From Prevotella melaninogenica (GTDB lineage: Bacteria > Bacteroidota > Bacteroidia > Bacteroidales > Bacteroidaceae), in assembly GCF_013267595.1 (NCBI RefSeq), contig NZ_CP054011.1, positions 1,750,147 through 1,814,146 on the forward strand: a stretch of DNA of 64,000 nt, given 5' to 3'. How positions within the stretch are numbered: the first letter of the stretch is position 1; every line of letters begins with the position of its first letter. The position numbers were made by a program, and so were the translations under genes. Of this stretch, positions 1 through 8,373 are shown piece after piece. Under the pieces are notes generated by a model that searched no databases, had not been told where the DNA came from, and was given only the letters and a program-made list of their open reading frames with translations.

Positions 1-12
1 GGAAAATTTATC

Positions 13-20
13 TAAATTTG
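13..20 (+). promoter_or_regulatory. -7 box of yitT-like gene promoter
   Basis: TAAATTTG matches the Bacteroidota -7 consensus TAnnTTTG and lies 31 bp before the ATG at 51. The window begins too close to judge the -33 box. Confidence 0.6.
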
Positions 21-50
21 TAGCGTCATTTCACTCATATCCTTAAATGT

Positions 51-986
51 ATGATTAACAATATTAATAAGAAAGTCCTTTATCGGGAAATCTTAGACTA
101 TGTAATGATAGCCGTAGGTATGCTGTCCTACGCTATCGGTTGGATGGTTTTTCTACTACCTAATCACATCGGTAATGGTGGCGTAGCTGGTCTTGCTTCC
201 ATTTTGAATTGGGGTCAAGGAATCCCTGTTGCTAACACTTATTTTGTCCTAAACGCAATTCTATTAGCCATTGCACTGAAGGTTTTAGGCTTAAAGTTCT
301 GTATCCGTACTATCTATGGCGTTGTGATGCTGACGGTTATCACAAAGGTTATGGGTTCAGTATTCCCACATCCAGGACTCTTACATGATGAGCCTTTTAT
401 GGCAGCAATCATCGGTGCATCGTTTTGTGGTGTTGGATTAGCTTTTGGACTCTCCTATAATGGTAGCTCTGGTGGCTCGGATATCGTCGCAGCGATAGTC
501 AATAAATACCGTGATATTTCTCTTGGACGTGTTATCTTGTTAGTGGATATGACTATCGTAACGGGAAGTTATCTTGTTCTACGTAGTTGGGAGCAGGTTA
601 TCTATGGTTATGTAAACTTGATTATCACCTCTTTTGTACTTGACCAAGTTATCAACTCCAGTCGTCGTTCGGTACAGTTCCTTATCATTTCGGAGCGTTA
701 TAAAGAGATTTGTGATATGATATCGCAAGACCAACCCCATCGTACCAGTACGATAATCGATGCAAAGGGCTATTATACGGGTAGCGATATAAAGATTGTT
801 ATCGTAGTAACTCGCCAACGTGAAGCGTCATATGTCTATCGTATGATTGATGATATCGACCCAGATGCCTTCGTAACACAGAGTCAGGTAATGGGTGTCT
901 TTGGTAAGGGATTCGATAAGTTTAAGGTGAAGAAGAAGTCATCTAATAAGAATAAGCCGAAGGCTACTAATCTGCCTAAGCAATAA
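51..986 (+). CDS. YitT family membrane protein (DUF161/DUF2179)
   Basis: A 311-residue integral membrane protein. Residues about 15-200 form several hydrophobic segments with the YitT-type glycine-rich run GIGNGGVAGLAS-like near residue 40 (seen as HIGNGGVAGLAS) and a second run FGLSYNGSSGGSDIVA near residue 135. The last ~100 residues form a soluble domain of the DUF2179 type (ISERYKEICD onward, then VTRQREASYVYRMIDDID), followed by a Lys/Asn-rich tail. Substrate and role are not known for the family. It has its own promoter box and a strong terminator, so it is probably monocistronic. The ATG at 51 is the first in frame after the promoter. Confidence 0.85.
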   Translation: MINNINKKVLYREILDYVMIAVGMLSYAIGWMVFLLPNHIGNGGVAGLASILNWGQGIPVANTYFVLNAILLAIALKVLGLKFCIRTIYGVVMLTVITKVMGSVFPHPGLLHDEPFMAAIIGASFCGVGLAFGLSYNGSSGGSDIVAAIVNKYRDISLGRVILLVDMTIVTGSYLVLRSWEQVIYGYVNLIITSFVLDQVINSSRRSVQFLIISERYKEICDMISQDQPHRTSTIIDAKGYYTGSDIKIVIVVTRQREASYVYRMIDDIDPDAFVTQSQVMGVFGKGFDKFKVKKKSSNKNKPKATNLPKQ

Positions 987-992
987 AGAGAA

Positions 993-1035
993 CAAAGCCG
1001 GCTGACACGTGGTTGCGTGTTAGCCGGCTTTGCTT
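993..1035 (+). terminator. Rho-independent terminator after the YitT gene
   Basis: A stem of about 16 bp, AAAGCCGGCTGACACG with CGTGTTAGCCGGCTTT, encloses a six-base loop and ends in a short T-rich run. Confidence 0.8.
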
Positions 1036-1045
1036 TGTGAGTATT

Positions 1046-1100
1046 CGGCTTATTAGCCTTATAAGGCCTATTAGCCCAATAAGTCTTATTGCTCTCTTAG
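1046..1100. repeat. 9-bp-period tandem array, copy 1
   Basis: Six imperfect 9-bp units (ggcttatta, gccttataa, ggcctatta, gcccaataa, gtcttattg, ctctcttag) sit between the YitT terminator and the 3' end of the glutathione peroxidase gene. The same unit, consensus roughly CCAATTAGC or its complement, forms arrays at 11998-12062, 32957-33014 and 50652-50734. Confidence 0.7.
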
Positions 1101-1103
1101 CTT

Positions 1104-1718
1104 TTACTTCATCTTTAGTGCCGCCTTGATACCAGCCTCAACGTCTTTCATATCGGCTGTTGGTTCAAAACGATCGATGACGTGTCCCTGTCTGTCAATG
1201 AGGAACTTTGTGAAGTTCCATTTGATACTTGGATCTTTGGCGTAGTCTGGGTTCTCTGCGCGGAACTTCTCATCGAGAAACTTTCCGATGTTGTTATTCA
1301 TGTCAAAGCCCTTGAATGGCTGTTGAGCCTTTAGGTAAGTGTAAAGCGGTGATTCGTTACGACCATTGACATTAATCTTTGCAAACTGTGGGAAAGTCGT
1401 ACCATAGTTGCCTGTACAGAAAGTGTGAATGTCACGGAAAGAGCCTGGAGCCTGTGCGCCAAACTGATTACAAGGGAAGTCAAGGATGACAAGTCCTAGG
1501 TTCTTATAGGTTTCATAGAGTTTTTGTAATGCCTCATACTGTGGTGTAAATCCACATTTTGTCGCTGTATTAACGATGAGCAGAACCTTACCCTTATAGT
1601 CCTTCAACTTGACGGTATGCTCGTTTCCGTCCTTTACACTAAACTTGTAAACATTCTTCTGAGCCATGATTGGCAATGTCATGAGGGCTAAGAAGAGGAG
1701 TGATAATAGTTTCTTCAT
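1104..1718 (-). CDS. Glutathione peroxidase family protein, secreted
   Basis: A 204-residue thiol peroxidase of the GPx family, expected to reduce hydroperoxides. Residues 1-20 form a signal peptide ending in MAQ, so it should act in the periplasm. The active-site motif NTATKCGFTPQY places the peroxidatic residue at Cys55 (cysteine, not selenocysteine). The FPCNQFGAQAPGS motif (Gln, and a possible resolving Cys) and the C-terminal WNFTKFLID motif (Trp, Asn) complete the usual tetrad. Length is normal for a GPx plus signal peptide. The reductant in vivo is probably thioredoxin-like (inference). It ends just beside a 9-bp repeat array. Confidence 0.92.
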   Translation of the reverse strand: MKKLLSLLFLALMTLPIMAQKNVYKFSVKDGNEHTVKLKDYKGKVLLIVNTATKCGFTPQYEALQKLYETYKNLGLVILDFPCNQFGAQAPGSFRDIHTFCTGNYGTTFPQFAKINVNGRNESPLYTYLKAQQPFKGFDMNNNIGKFLDEKFRAENPDYAKDPSIKWNFTKFLIDRQGHVIDRFEPTADMKDVEAGIKAALKMK

Positions 1719-1876
1719 TTGTTTCTTTATTAATATATGCTTTCGTTTTTGCCCCTATGAGAATTTAGGGAATGAAAACTTGGTAGTTTATATGTTCTCT
1801 GTTTATTATGAATAGGATTTTATTTCTGTGTGGGAATGCGATGTAATCAGTTCCTTATGATGCTATAATCAGCTTT

Positions 1877-2569
1877 TTACAATAGCTTAATCAACTCTTT
1901 CATACCTTCGCTTGCACCCTTTTTTATATGCGTTAATCGTCCAGAAGCATGTGCGGGCGTATCGTCAGGGTCAATCAGATAGATAGGAGTCCCTGGTCGG
2001 GTGTATTGCACAAGACCCGCAGCAGGGTAAACAACCAGCGACGTTCCGATGATAATAAGGATGTCTGCCTGTGCCACAACCTCTGCAGCAGGCTCAATCA
2101 TTGGGACCGATTCGCCGAAAAAGACAATGAAAGGGCGCAATAGACTACCGTCTTCAGCCAATGCTCCAGGGGCTACTTCGCAGTTGTCTTTAGGTAGTTC
2201 CTGTATGTATCGGCTGTCGTAAGGAGTCTTACTTGAGCATACCTTTGTCAGTTCTCCATGTAGATGGATAACCTTTAAAGACCCTGCTTTCTCGTGAAGG
2301 TCGTCAACATTTTGCGTAATCACCGTCACATCATAGTCTTTCTCAAGTTCCTTGATAAGGCGATGACCCTCGTTAGGCTTGGCTGCATAGAGCTTTTTGC
2401 GTAGATTGTTGTAGAAGTTGTTGACGAGTGTGGGGTTGGCTATCCAGCCTTCGTGCGTTGCTACCTGTTCAACAGGATAATCCTCCCATAATCCATCATT
2501 GCCGCGAAAGGTCTTGAAGCCACTCTCTACGGACATTCCAGCACCTGTTAAGAATACGATTTTCTTCAT
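1877..2569 (-). CDS. NAD-dependent protein deacylase (sirtuin)
   Basis: A sirtuin of about 230 residues that removes acyl groups from lysines using NAD. The chosen start at 2569 gives MKKIVFLTGAGMSVESGF, which places the NAD-binding GAGxS motif at the N terminus as in CobB; an upstream in-frame start at 2659 would add 30 residues with no family similarity. Later motifs are TFRGNDGLW, TQNVDDLHEKAG, the catalytic HLHGEL and GTSLVVYPAA. The zinc module is incomplete: one Cys in KVCSS and one in DNCEV, rather than two CxxC pairs. The Tyr of the desuccinylase YxxR signature is present (FYNNLRKK), but the Arg is displaced by one. Confidence 0.9.
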   Translation of the reverse strand: MKKIVFLTGAGMSVESGFKTFRGNDGLWEDYPVEQVATHEGWIANPTLVNNFYNNLRKKLYAAKPNEGHRLIKELEKDYDVTVITQNVDDLHEKAGSLKVIHLHGELTKVCSSKTPYDSRYIQELPKDNCEVAPGALAEDGSLLRPFIVFFGESVPMIEPAAEVVAQADILIIIGTSLVVYPAAGLVQYTRPGTPIYLIDPDDTPAHASGRLTHIKKGASEGMKELIKLL

Positions 2570-2785
2570 ACGTCTGTCTTTTATGAGTTGAGGCTTGAAG
2601 GAGATAGACGAGGTTATAGGCATTAATTTCAAAACACTTGCAAATAGAGTTTTGGACAAATGAAGTACTAATAATCTACTTCTTGTTTTTTGTCGATACC
2701 TTTAACTTGCACAGTAATCCTCCATTCTCTTTGACAAATTTAGTAATTTTAATCCGATTAATGCAAAACTATACCTTAAAAATAG

Positions 2786-2793
2786 TATCTTTG
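2786..2793 (+). promoter_or_regulatory. -7 box upstream of the FKBP gene triplet
   Basis: TATCTTTG, a perfect TAnnTTTG, ends 32 bp before the ATG at 2826. The transcript start would lie near 2800. Confidence 0.7.
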
Positions 2794-2825
2794 CACATTA
2801 ATTATTAATAATATTAAGAACGATA

Positions 2826-3431
2826 ATGGATAAATTAAGCTATGCACTGGGAATCGGTATCGGTTCACAGCTCGCAGGAATGGGCGCAAAGGAACTGAAT
2901 ATTGACGACTTCGCACAGGCTATTAAGGATGTTATTTCAGGTTCAGAACTGAAAGTTGACAATGCAGAAGCACAGACTCTCGTACAAAACTTCTTCCAAG
3001 AGCAGGAGGCTAAGCAGCAGGCTGCAGCCGCTGAGGCTGGTAAGGTAGCAAAGGCTGCTGGTGAGGCTTTCCTTGCAGAGAACGGTAAGAAGGATGGTGT
3101 TGTAACCTTACCATCAGGTTTGCAGTATCAGGTGTTGAAAGAAGGCAATGGTAAGAAGCCTTCAGCTACAGACCAGGTAGTATGTCATTATGAGGGAACA
3201 CTGATTGATGGTACTGTTTTCGACAGTTCTTATCAGCGCAATCAGCCAGCTACTTTCGGCTTGAATCAGGTTATCGCAGGTTGGACAGAGGGTGTACAGC
3301 TTATGCAGGAAGGTGCTAAGTATCGCTTCTTCATCCCTTATAACCTTGCATATGGTGAGCGTGGTGCTGGTGCACAGATACCTCCATTCGCAGCACTTAT
3401 ATTCGACGTAGAGTTGATTGAGGTAAAGTAA
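2826..3431 (+). CDS. FKBP-type peptidyl-prolyl isomerase, no signal peptide
   Basis: A 201-residue prolyl cis-trans isomerase. Residues 1-90 form the FkpA/Mip-like helical dimerisation domain (starting KLSYALGIGIGSQLA, with a Gln/Ala-rich helix QEQEAKQQAAAAEAG). Residues ~95-201 are the FKBP fold, with VCHYEGTLIDGTVFDSSY, VIAGWTEGVQLMQEGAKY, IPYNLAYGERG and FDVELIEVK. Unlike its two neighbours it shows no signal peptide, so it is predicted to be cytoplasmic. It is the first of three consecutive FKBP genes, 89 bp before the second. Confidence 0.93.
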   Translation: MDKLSYALGIGIGSQLAGMGAKELNIDDFAQAIKDVISGSELKVDNAEAQTLVQNFFQEQEAKQQAAAAEAGKVAKAAGEAFLAENGKKDGVVTLPSGLQYQVLKEGNGKKPSATDQVVCHYEGTLIDGTVFDSSYQRNQPATFGLNQVIAGWTEGVQLMQEGAKYRFFIPYNLAYGERGAGAQIPPFAALIFDVELIEVK

Positions 3432-3520
3432 GAAAGGTGTATAGGCGATAATAGACTGCAATATACGTCCTCTATCGCCTACGCTAACAATATTGCTTAA
3501 GAAACTAAACAATTAAAATA

Positions 3521-4447
3521 ATGAAGAAAATTTATTTTTTAGCCGCTATGGCTATCGCAGCTGCAGGCTTCACAGCTTGTGGTAACTCAGCTCCAAAGGA
3601 GGATTTGAAGTCTGATGTTGACTCTTTGAGCTATGCTTTCGGTATTGATCAGGGTCAGAGTGTTAAGCAGTATCTCCAGCAGATGCAGATTGATACAGCT
3701 TACATCGATGAGTTTATCAAGGGTATGAACGATGGTGCGCAGAATGCTGATGATAAGAAGCGTGCCGCTTACAATGCTGGTATCGGCGTAGGTATGCAGA
3801 TGAACATGGTTATCAAGAATCAGATTAACCGTCAGATCTTTGGTGAAGACTCTACAAAGTCTGTTTCTTTGGCTAATTTCCTCGCTGGTTTCGCAGCAAG
3901 TGCAAAGGGTCATGGTCAGAAGATGACTGTAGAGCAGGCTCGTGAAGTTGAGCAGAAGACTTCAAAGGCTATTCAGATGAAGGCCGCTGAGAAGACTTAT
4001 GGTGCTAATAAGAAGAAGAGTGACGCTTACATGGCAGCCAACGCTAAGAAGGAAGGTGTGAAGACTATCGGTCAGGGTGTACAGGTTAAGGAACTCAAGG
4101 CTGGCTCTGGTGCTACACCAAAGGCTTCTGATGTTGTTAAGATTAACTATGTAGGTAAGACTATCGATGGTAAGGTTTTCGATCAGCGTGATGGTGCAAC
4201 AATGCCTGTAGGTGGTGTTATCCCAGGTTTCACAGAGGCTTTGACAAAGATGCCTGTTGGTGCTAAGTGGGAGATTACAATTCCTTATACAGCTGGTTAT
4301 GGTGCTGAACAGCCAAGTCCAGACCTCAAGCCATTCTCAACACTTATCTTTACTGTTGAGTTACTCGGTATCGAGAAGGCTCCAGAAGGTCAGCCAGGTA
4401 TGCCTCAGGGTATGTCTGCTATGCCACAGGGTAAGCCAGGTATGTAA
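3521..4447 (+). CDS. FKBP-type peptidyl-prolyl isomerase, lipoprotein
   Basis: A 308-residue paralogue of the preceding gene. Residues 1-20 form a lipoprotein signal with lipobox GFTAC, so the mature protein starts at Cys20 and is membrane-anchored. The N-terminal dimerisation domain begins VDSLSYAFGIDQGQSVKQ. The FKBP domain covers about 185-285 (VKINYVGKTIDGKVFDQR, IPYTAGYGAEQPSPDLKPF, FTVELLGIE). A short Met/Gln/Pro/Gly-rich tail (PGMPQGMSAMPQGKPGM) follows. It probably assists folding of exported proteins (inference from family and location). It likely shares a transcript with the upstream FKBP gene. Confidence 0.93.
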   Translation: MKKIYFLAAMAIAAAGFTACGNSAPKEDLKSDVDSLSYAFGIDQGQSVKQYLQQMQIDTAYIDEFIKGMNDGAQNADDKKRAAYNAGIGVGMQMNMVIKNQINRQIFGEDSTKSVSLANFLAGFAASAKGHGQKMTVEQAREVEQKTSKAIQMKAAEKTYGANKKKSDAYMAANAKKEGVKTIGQGVQVKELKAGSGATPKASDVVKINYVGKTIDGKVFDQRDGATMPVGGVIPGFTEALTKMPVGAKWEITIPYTAGYGAEQPSPDLKPFSTLIFTVELLGIEKAPEGQPGMPQGMSAMPQGKPGM

Positions 4448-4516
4448 TCAACTAAGGTTTGATAATGGTTCGATGAGTCTTCCTTTCTTATATGGAAGAG
4501 CATCAGCTGTAATCCA

Positions 4517-4626
4517 TTTTCACGATGATAGCGAATTATTTTCATGAAAGAAAATCTTTATTGTCGTGAAAATAAATATTTATTCTCATGAAAGTAATTC
4601 TTTATTTTCATGAGAATAATTCAGTA
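4517..4626. repeat. 22-bp tandem array with CATGA core (5 units)
   Basis: Five consecutive 22-bp units start at 4517, 4539, 4561, 4583 and 4605. The CACGA/CATGA/CGTGA core recurs at 4521, 4543, 4565, 4587 and 4609, exactly 22 bp apart. Unit consensus is about TTTTCATGAAAATAATTCTTTA. The array fills much of the gap between the second and third FKBP genes (4448-4764). Confidence 0.8.
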
Positions 4627-4664
4627 ATGATACTCTTGTCTTATAGGAAGGGAAGACACATACA

Positions 4665-4707
4665 TACTTCTTAAAGCTTAGTAATATACTTCTTAAAGCT
4701 TGGTAAT
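4665..4707. repeat. 22-bp direct duplication
   Basis: TACTTCTTAAAGCTTAGTAA (4665) is repeated at 4687 with one change (AGTAA to GGTAA), directly adjacent. It has the same 22-bp period as the array at 4517-4626 but unrelated sequence. Confidence 0.75.
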
Positions 4708-4764
4708 CATCGAATCTACATCCTTTTAATATAGAAAAACCTGTTCTTTAAAAACGACAAAACA

Positions 4765-5766
4765 ATGAAGAAACTTTTAATGCTGGCTCTGCTCGTTGCA
4801 GCAGGTTCAGTCTTTAATACTGCAAGTGCGCAGAGTAAGAAGAAAGGAAAGCAGAATGCGAAGTGTTCTGTAGAATGTAAAGAAGGTGCAGTAGTACTGA
4901 CTTCACCTTCTGATACATTGAGCTATGCTGCAGGTATGTCTATGACACGTGGCTTGGACGACTATCTTGCAAATCAGTTTGGTGTTACTCCTGCACAGAT
5001 GCCAGACTTCCTGCGTGGCTTGCGTCAGGGTATTGCTAATCGCAAAGACTCTGCTTTTGCTGCTTATGTAGCAGGATTGCTCATCAGTTCACAAGTAGAC
5101 AAGACCATGTTGCCTAATATTGCATCTAAGTTCGAAGGCACATCGGCTCCAATTAACCCAGATTTGCTTTATAAGGGCTTTGTTGCAGCTTTGGCAAAGG
5201 ATTCTACTGTCCTCAAGCAGGCTACTGCTGAGCAAATCTTCGAGAAGAAAGAAGTAGAGTTGAAAGCACAGAAAGATGCTGAGATAAAGGCTAAGAATGA
5301 AGCTTACTTGGAAGAAAACAAGAAGAAGGAGGGCGTTGCAACATTAGCTGATGGTCTTCAGTATCGTATCATTAAGAAGGGTGATGGAGCTATTCCAACA
5401 GCAGATGACCGTGTCCAGGTTATCTATGAGGGTAAGACCATTGACGGAAAGGTATTCGATGCAACTTCACGTCATGGCGTAGAGTTCGATACCTTCAATG
5501 TTGGTGGACTCATTAAGGGTTGGACTGAGGCGTTGCAGATGATGCCTGTAGGCTCAAAGTGGGAGATTGTTATCCCACAAAACCTCGCGTATGGTGAGCG
5601 TGGTGCAGGTCGTGACATCGGTCCTTTCTCAACACTTATCTTCACTCTTGAGTTGAAAGGCATTGAGGCAGCACCTGAAAAGGAGTCAAAGACAATTGAT
5701 GCTGCAAAGCTCGTTCCAGCCAAGAAAGCTCCTGTTCAGAAGGCAAAGAAGAATGTAAAAAAGTAA
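4765..5766 (+). CDS. FKBP-type peptidyl-prolyl isomerase, periplasmic
   Basis: A 333-residue third FKBP paralogue. Residues 1-22 form a cleavable signal peptide ending in ASAQ with no lipobox Cys, so it is predicted to be a soluble periplasmic or secreted protein. The helical dimerisation domain (DTLSYAAGMSMTRGLDDY onward) is followed by a Lys/Glu-rich linker (~145-185). The FKBP domain at ~195-300 has VQVIYEGKTIDGKVFDA, IKGWTEALQMMPVGSKW and IPQNLAYGERGAG. The tail is very Lys-rich (PAKKAPVQKAKKNVKK). It is separated from the second FKBP gene by the repeat-filled gap and ends in a terminator, so it may have its own promoter. Confidence 0.93.
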   Translation: MKKLLMLALLVAAGSVFNTASAQSKKKGKQNAKCSVECKEGAVVLTSPSDTLSYAAGMSMTRGLDDYLANQFGVTPAQMPDFLRGLRQGIANRKDSAFAAYVAGLLISSQVDKTMLPNIASKFEGTSAPINPDLLYKGFVAALAKDSTVLKQATAEQIFEKKEVELKAQKDAEIKAKNEAYLEENKKKEGVATLADGLQYRIIKKGDGAIPTADDRVQVIYEGKTIDGKVFDATSRHGVEFDTFNVGGLIKGWTEALQMMPVGSKWEIVIPQNLAYGERGAGRDIGPFSTLIFTLELKGIEAAPEKESKTIDAAKLVPAKKAPVQKAKKNVKK

Positions 5767-5808
5767 GATAAAAGCAGTGAAATACTGTTCTCTTGCTTAA
5801 AATAAAAA

Positions 5809-5837
5809 CAAAATGCGCCCAAGTGGCGCATTTTTTA
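5809..5837 (+). terminator. Terminator after third FKBP gene
   Basis: The stem AAATGCGCC with GGCGCATTT encloses a short loop and is followed by a T run. Confidence 0.8.
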
Positions 5838-5843
5838 TGTCAT

Positions 5844-5878
5844 TTTGTTGTCTGTTCCATAATTATTCCCTACTTTTG
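5844..5878 (+). promoter_or_regulatory. Promoter of the Lrp/AsnC regulator
   Basis: The -7 box TACTTTTG is at 5871-5878, with a TTG at 5848-5850 20 bp upstream as a possible -33 box. The ATG follows at 5938. Confidence 0.6.
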
Positions 5879-5937
5879 CTCATCATCAATTAAAGTTTTA
5901 GAAACATAGAATTAAGAAATAATATCAACCGTAGAAC

Positions 5938-6405
5938 ATGGAAAAAGTAGATCGTTTGGACAAGAAAATATTGGGTATCCTCTCGCAGAATGCTCGTATG
6001 CCTTTTAAAGATGTTGCTGCCCAGTGTGGCGTTTCACGTGCAGCTATTCACCAGCGCGTACAACATCTCATAGAGCATGGAGTCATAACAGGTAGTGGTT
6101 TCGACGTTAATCCTAAGAGTTTAGGCTATACAACCTGTACCTATGTGGGACTAAATCTCGAGCGTGGCTCTATGTATAAGAAGGTTGTTGAACGTATCAG
6201 TGCTATTCCAGAGGTGGTTGAATGTCATTTTACAACAGGTCCTTATACAATGCTTGTGAAGCTTTATGCAAAAGACAACGAGCAGTTGATGGACCTTCTT
6301 AACAACCAGTTGCAAGGTATCTCTGGTGTCGTATCAACCGAAACACTTATTTCTCTTGAGCAAAGTATCAAGCGTGAGATCCCTATAGCAGAAGAATTGC
6401 TCTAA
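5938..6405 (+). CDS. Lrp/AsnC family transcriptional regulator
   Basis: A 155-residue feast/famine regulator. Residues ~4-55 form the winged helix-turn-helix (VDRLDKKILGILSQNARMPF, then DVAAQCGVSRAAIHQRVQHL). The remainder is the RAM ligand-binding/oligomerisation domain (TCTYVGLNLERGSMYKKVVE to ETLISLEQSIKREIPI). Such proteins usually sense amino acids. The gene lies 40 bp upstream of the amidotransferase-dipeptidase fusion in the same direction, so that gene and the peptide-processing gene after it are plausible targets (inference). Confidence 0.92.
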   Translation: MEKVDRLDKKILGILSQNARMPFKDVAAQCGVSRAAIHQRVQHLIEHGVITGSGFDVNPKSLGYTTCTYVGLNLERGSMYKKVVERISAIPEVVECHFTTGPYTMLVKLYAKDNEQLMDLLNNQLQGISGVVSTETLISLEQSIKREIPIAEELL

Positions 6406-6445
6406 AGAAGTCAACGACAAACCAATCTTTTAAAAAAGAATAAGA

Positions 6446-8308
6446 ATGCAATACGATCTTCAGTCACATCTCGATAAGGTGTATTCAACTTTCCCTGAAG
6501 CAAAGCGTAAGCCTATAATTGGTATCACTACCAATTATATGAATGGTGATGCTGCGTTAAGGAATGTCTATTATAAGCAGGTGGTAGCTGCGGGCGGAGT
6601 CCCAATGCTTATTCCTCCTGTGGCTGATAAGGATGTGCTTATTAACACCCTCGACCATCTTGACGGTCTTCTCCTTACAGGTGGTGCTGATATCAATCCT
6701 CTGTGGCTTGGCGAGGAGCCTTCTCCTAAACTTAATAATATCAATGCTGAGCGTGATTTACCCGAACTGATGCTTATCCGTTTGGCGTTTAATCGTCAGT
6801 TGCCTATCCTTGGTATCTGCCGTGGAGCGCAAGCCCTTGCTGTCGCTTTAGGTGGAAAGATACAGCAAGATATCTATGATGAATATATAAGAGAGGAGGA
6901 AACGGTTGAAAAGAAACTGAGCAAAGACAAAACGGTAACAACCTATCGTGCTGCTACATTAAAGCATTCACAGGACGCTGAACGCTGTGAAGCTACGCAT
7001 AGCGTGACCCTTAACAAGTCATCTGTCCTCTATGCGCTCTATAAGGAAGAGCGTCTTATGGTCAATAGCTTCCACCATCAGGCAGTGAAAGACGCTGGAA
7101 AGCACTTCCGTGTGACAGCACTTTCACCTGATGGAGTGATTGAAGCCATTGAGAGTAGCGAGTTCAAGCCTATCATGGGAGTGCAATGGCATCCCGAATG
7201 GATGGGTGAAGAGGGAGGAAAAATCTTCCAGTGGCTGGTTGGACAATCTAATAACTTCTACCTTGCTAAGCAACTTCATCAGCGCATCTTGACGCTTGAT
7301 ACACACTGTGATACGCCTATGTTCTTCCCACAAGGCGTCAACTTCGATCAGCGTGACTCACGTATTCTCTACGATCTCCATAAGATGACGGAGGGAAGGC
7401 AGGATGCTGTGACGATGGCTGCTTACCTTCCACAACCGAAGATAGGTGAGTCTTTCTCGTCAAAGATTGATGTTGAAGGTTTGAAACGCTATAATCCTCA
7501 CCTCGTTGAGACATTGAATCATCTCTCACCAGCTGTCTATGCCAACCTTATCTTCGACAAAATAGAGGAAATTGTTAAGCAGAACCAACGCTATATCAGT
7601 ATTGCTCGTACACCTTCCGACCTTTACGAAGATAAGCGCAAGGGACGTAAGAGTATTATGTTTGCTATTGAGAACGGTCTTGCTTTGGAGCATAAGCTTG
7701 AGAATGTAAAGCACTTTGCACAGCGTGGTGTGACCTATATAACCCTTTGTCATAATGGTGATAACGATATTTGCGACTCTGCACGAGGTTGCAACACCCA
7801 CGGAGGAGTAAGTAAGTTTGGCGAAGAGGTCATCAAGGAGATGAACCGTAACGGTATTATGGTCGACTTAAGCCACGGCGGAGAGAAGAGTTTTTATGAT
7901 GCGTTGGAGATTAGTACGATGCCAATCGTATGTAGTCATTCTAATAGCAAAGCACTCTGTGACGTTCCTCGCAACCTTACCGATGATCAGATGCGAGCGT
8001 TGGCAAAGAAGGGCGGTGTGGCTCATATCACAATGTACCAAGGCTTCTTGAAGAAGGGTAGTGAGGCAACAGTGATGGATGCGATAGCCCATCTTGAGCA
8101 TGCTATCAACATTATGGGTATCGATCATGTAGGTATTGGTACCGATTTTGATGGTGACGGAACCGTACGCGGTATGGCTGATGCGAGCGAAATGATCAAC
8201 TTCACCCTTCATCTATTGCGTCGTAAGTATAGCGAAAGAGATATTGAAAAGATATGGGGAGGCAACTGGCTGCGTGTAATGGCGCAGGTACAGAGCGTTA
8301 GAAAATAA
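6446..8308 (+). CDS. Fusion: class-I glutamine amidotransferase-like (C26) + membrane dipeptidase (M19)
   Basis: A 620-residue two-domain protein. Residues ~20-265 resemble the PuuD/peptidase C26 class: LLLTGGADINP, nucleophile Cys125 in LGICRGAQA, and His249 followed by Glu in VQWHPEW. Residues ~275-620 are an M19 renal-type dipeptidase: zinc motif DTHCDTP (His287, Asp289), HNGDNDICDS, VDLSHGG and VCSHSNS with further metal His, and GIGTDFDGDG. No signal peptide is seen, so it is probably cytoplasmic. A reasonable reading is sequential hydrolysis: the C26 domain cleaves a gamma-glutamyl bond and the M19 domain splits the released dipeptide (inference). It sits between an Lrp-type regulator and an M28 lipoprotein. 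Confidence 0.9.
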   Translation: MQYDLQSHLDKVYSTFPEAKRKPIIGITTNYMNGDAALRNVYYKQVVAAGGVPMLIPPVADKDVLINTLDHLDGLLLTGGADINPLWLGEEPSPKLNNINAERDLPELMLIRLAFNRQLPILGICRGAQALAVALGGKIQQDIYDEYIREEETVEKKLSKDKTVTTYRAATLKHSQDAERCEATHSVTLNKSSVLYALYKEERLMVNSFHHQAVKDAGKHFRVTALSPDGVIEAIESSEFKPIMGVQWHPEWMGEEGGKIFQWLVGQSNNFYLAKQLHQRILTLDTHCDTPMFFPQGVNFDQRDSRILYDLHKMTEGRQDAVTMAAYLPQPKIGESFSSKIDVEGLKRYNPHLVETLNHLSPAVYANLIFDKIEEIVKQNQRYISIARTPSDLYEDKRKGRKSIMFAIENGLALEHKLENVKHFAQRGVTYITLCHNGDNDICDSARGCNTHGGVSKFGEEVIKEMNRNGIMVDLSHGGEKSFYDALEISTMPIVCSHSNSKALCDVPRNLTDDQMRALAKKGGVAHITMYQGFLKKGSEATVMDAIAHLEHAINIMGIDHVGIGTDFDGDGTVRGMADASEMINFTLHLLRRKYSERDIEKIWGGNWLRVMAQVQSVRK

Positions 8309-8373
8309 GTAGAAAGAAGGTTTCTCACCAACCCTTTGGGATAGAGTGGGAGAGGATAAGAAAACAATCAATA

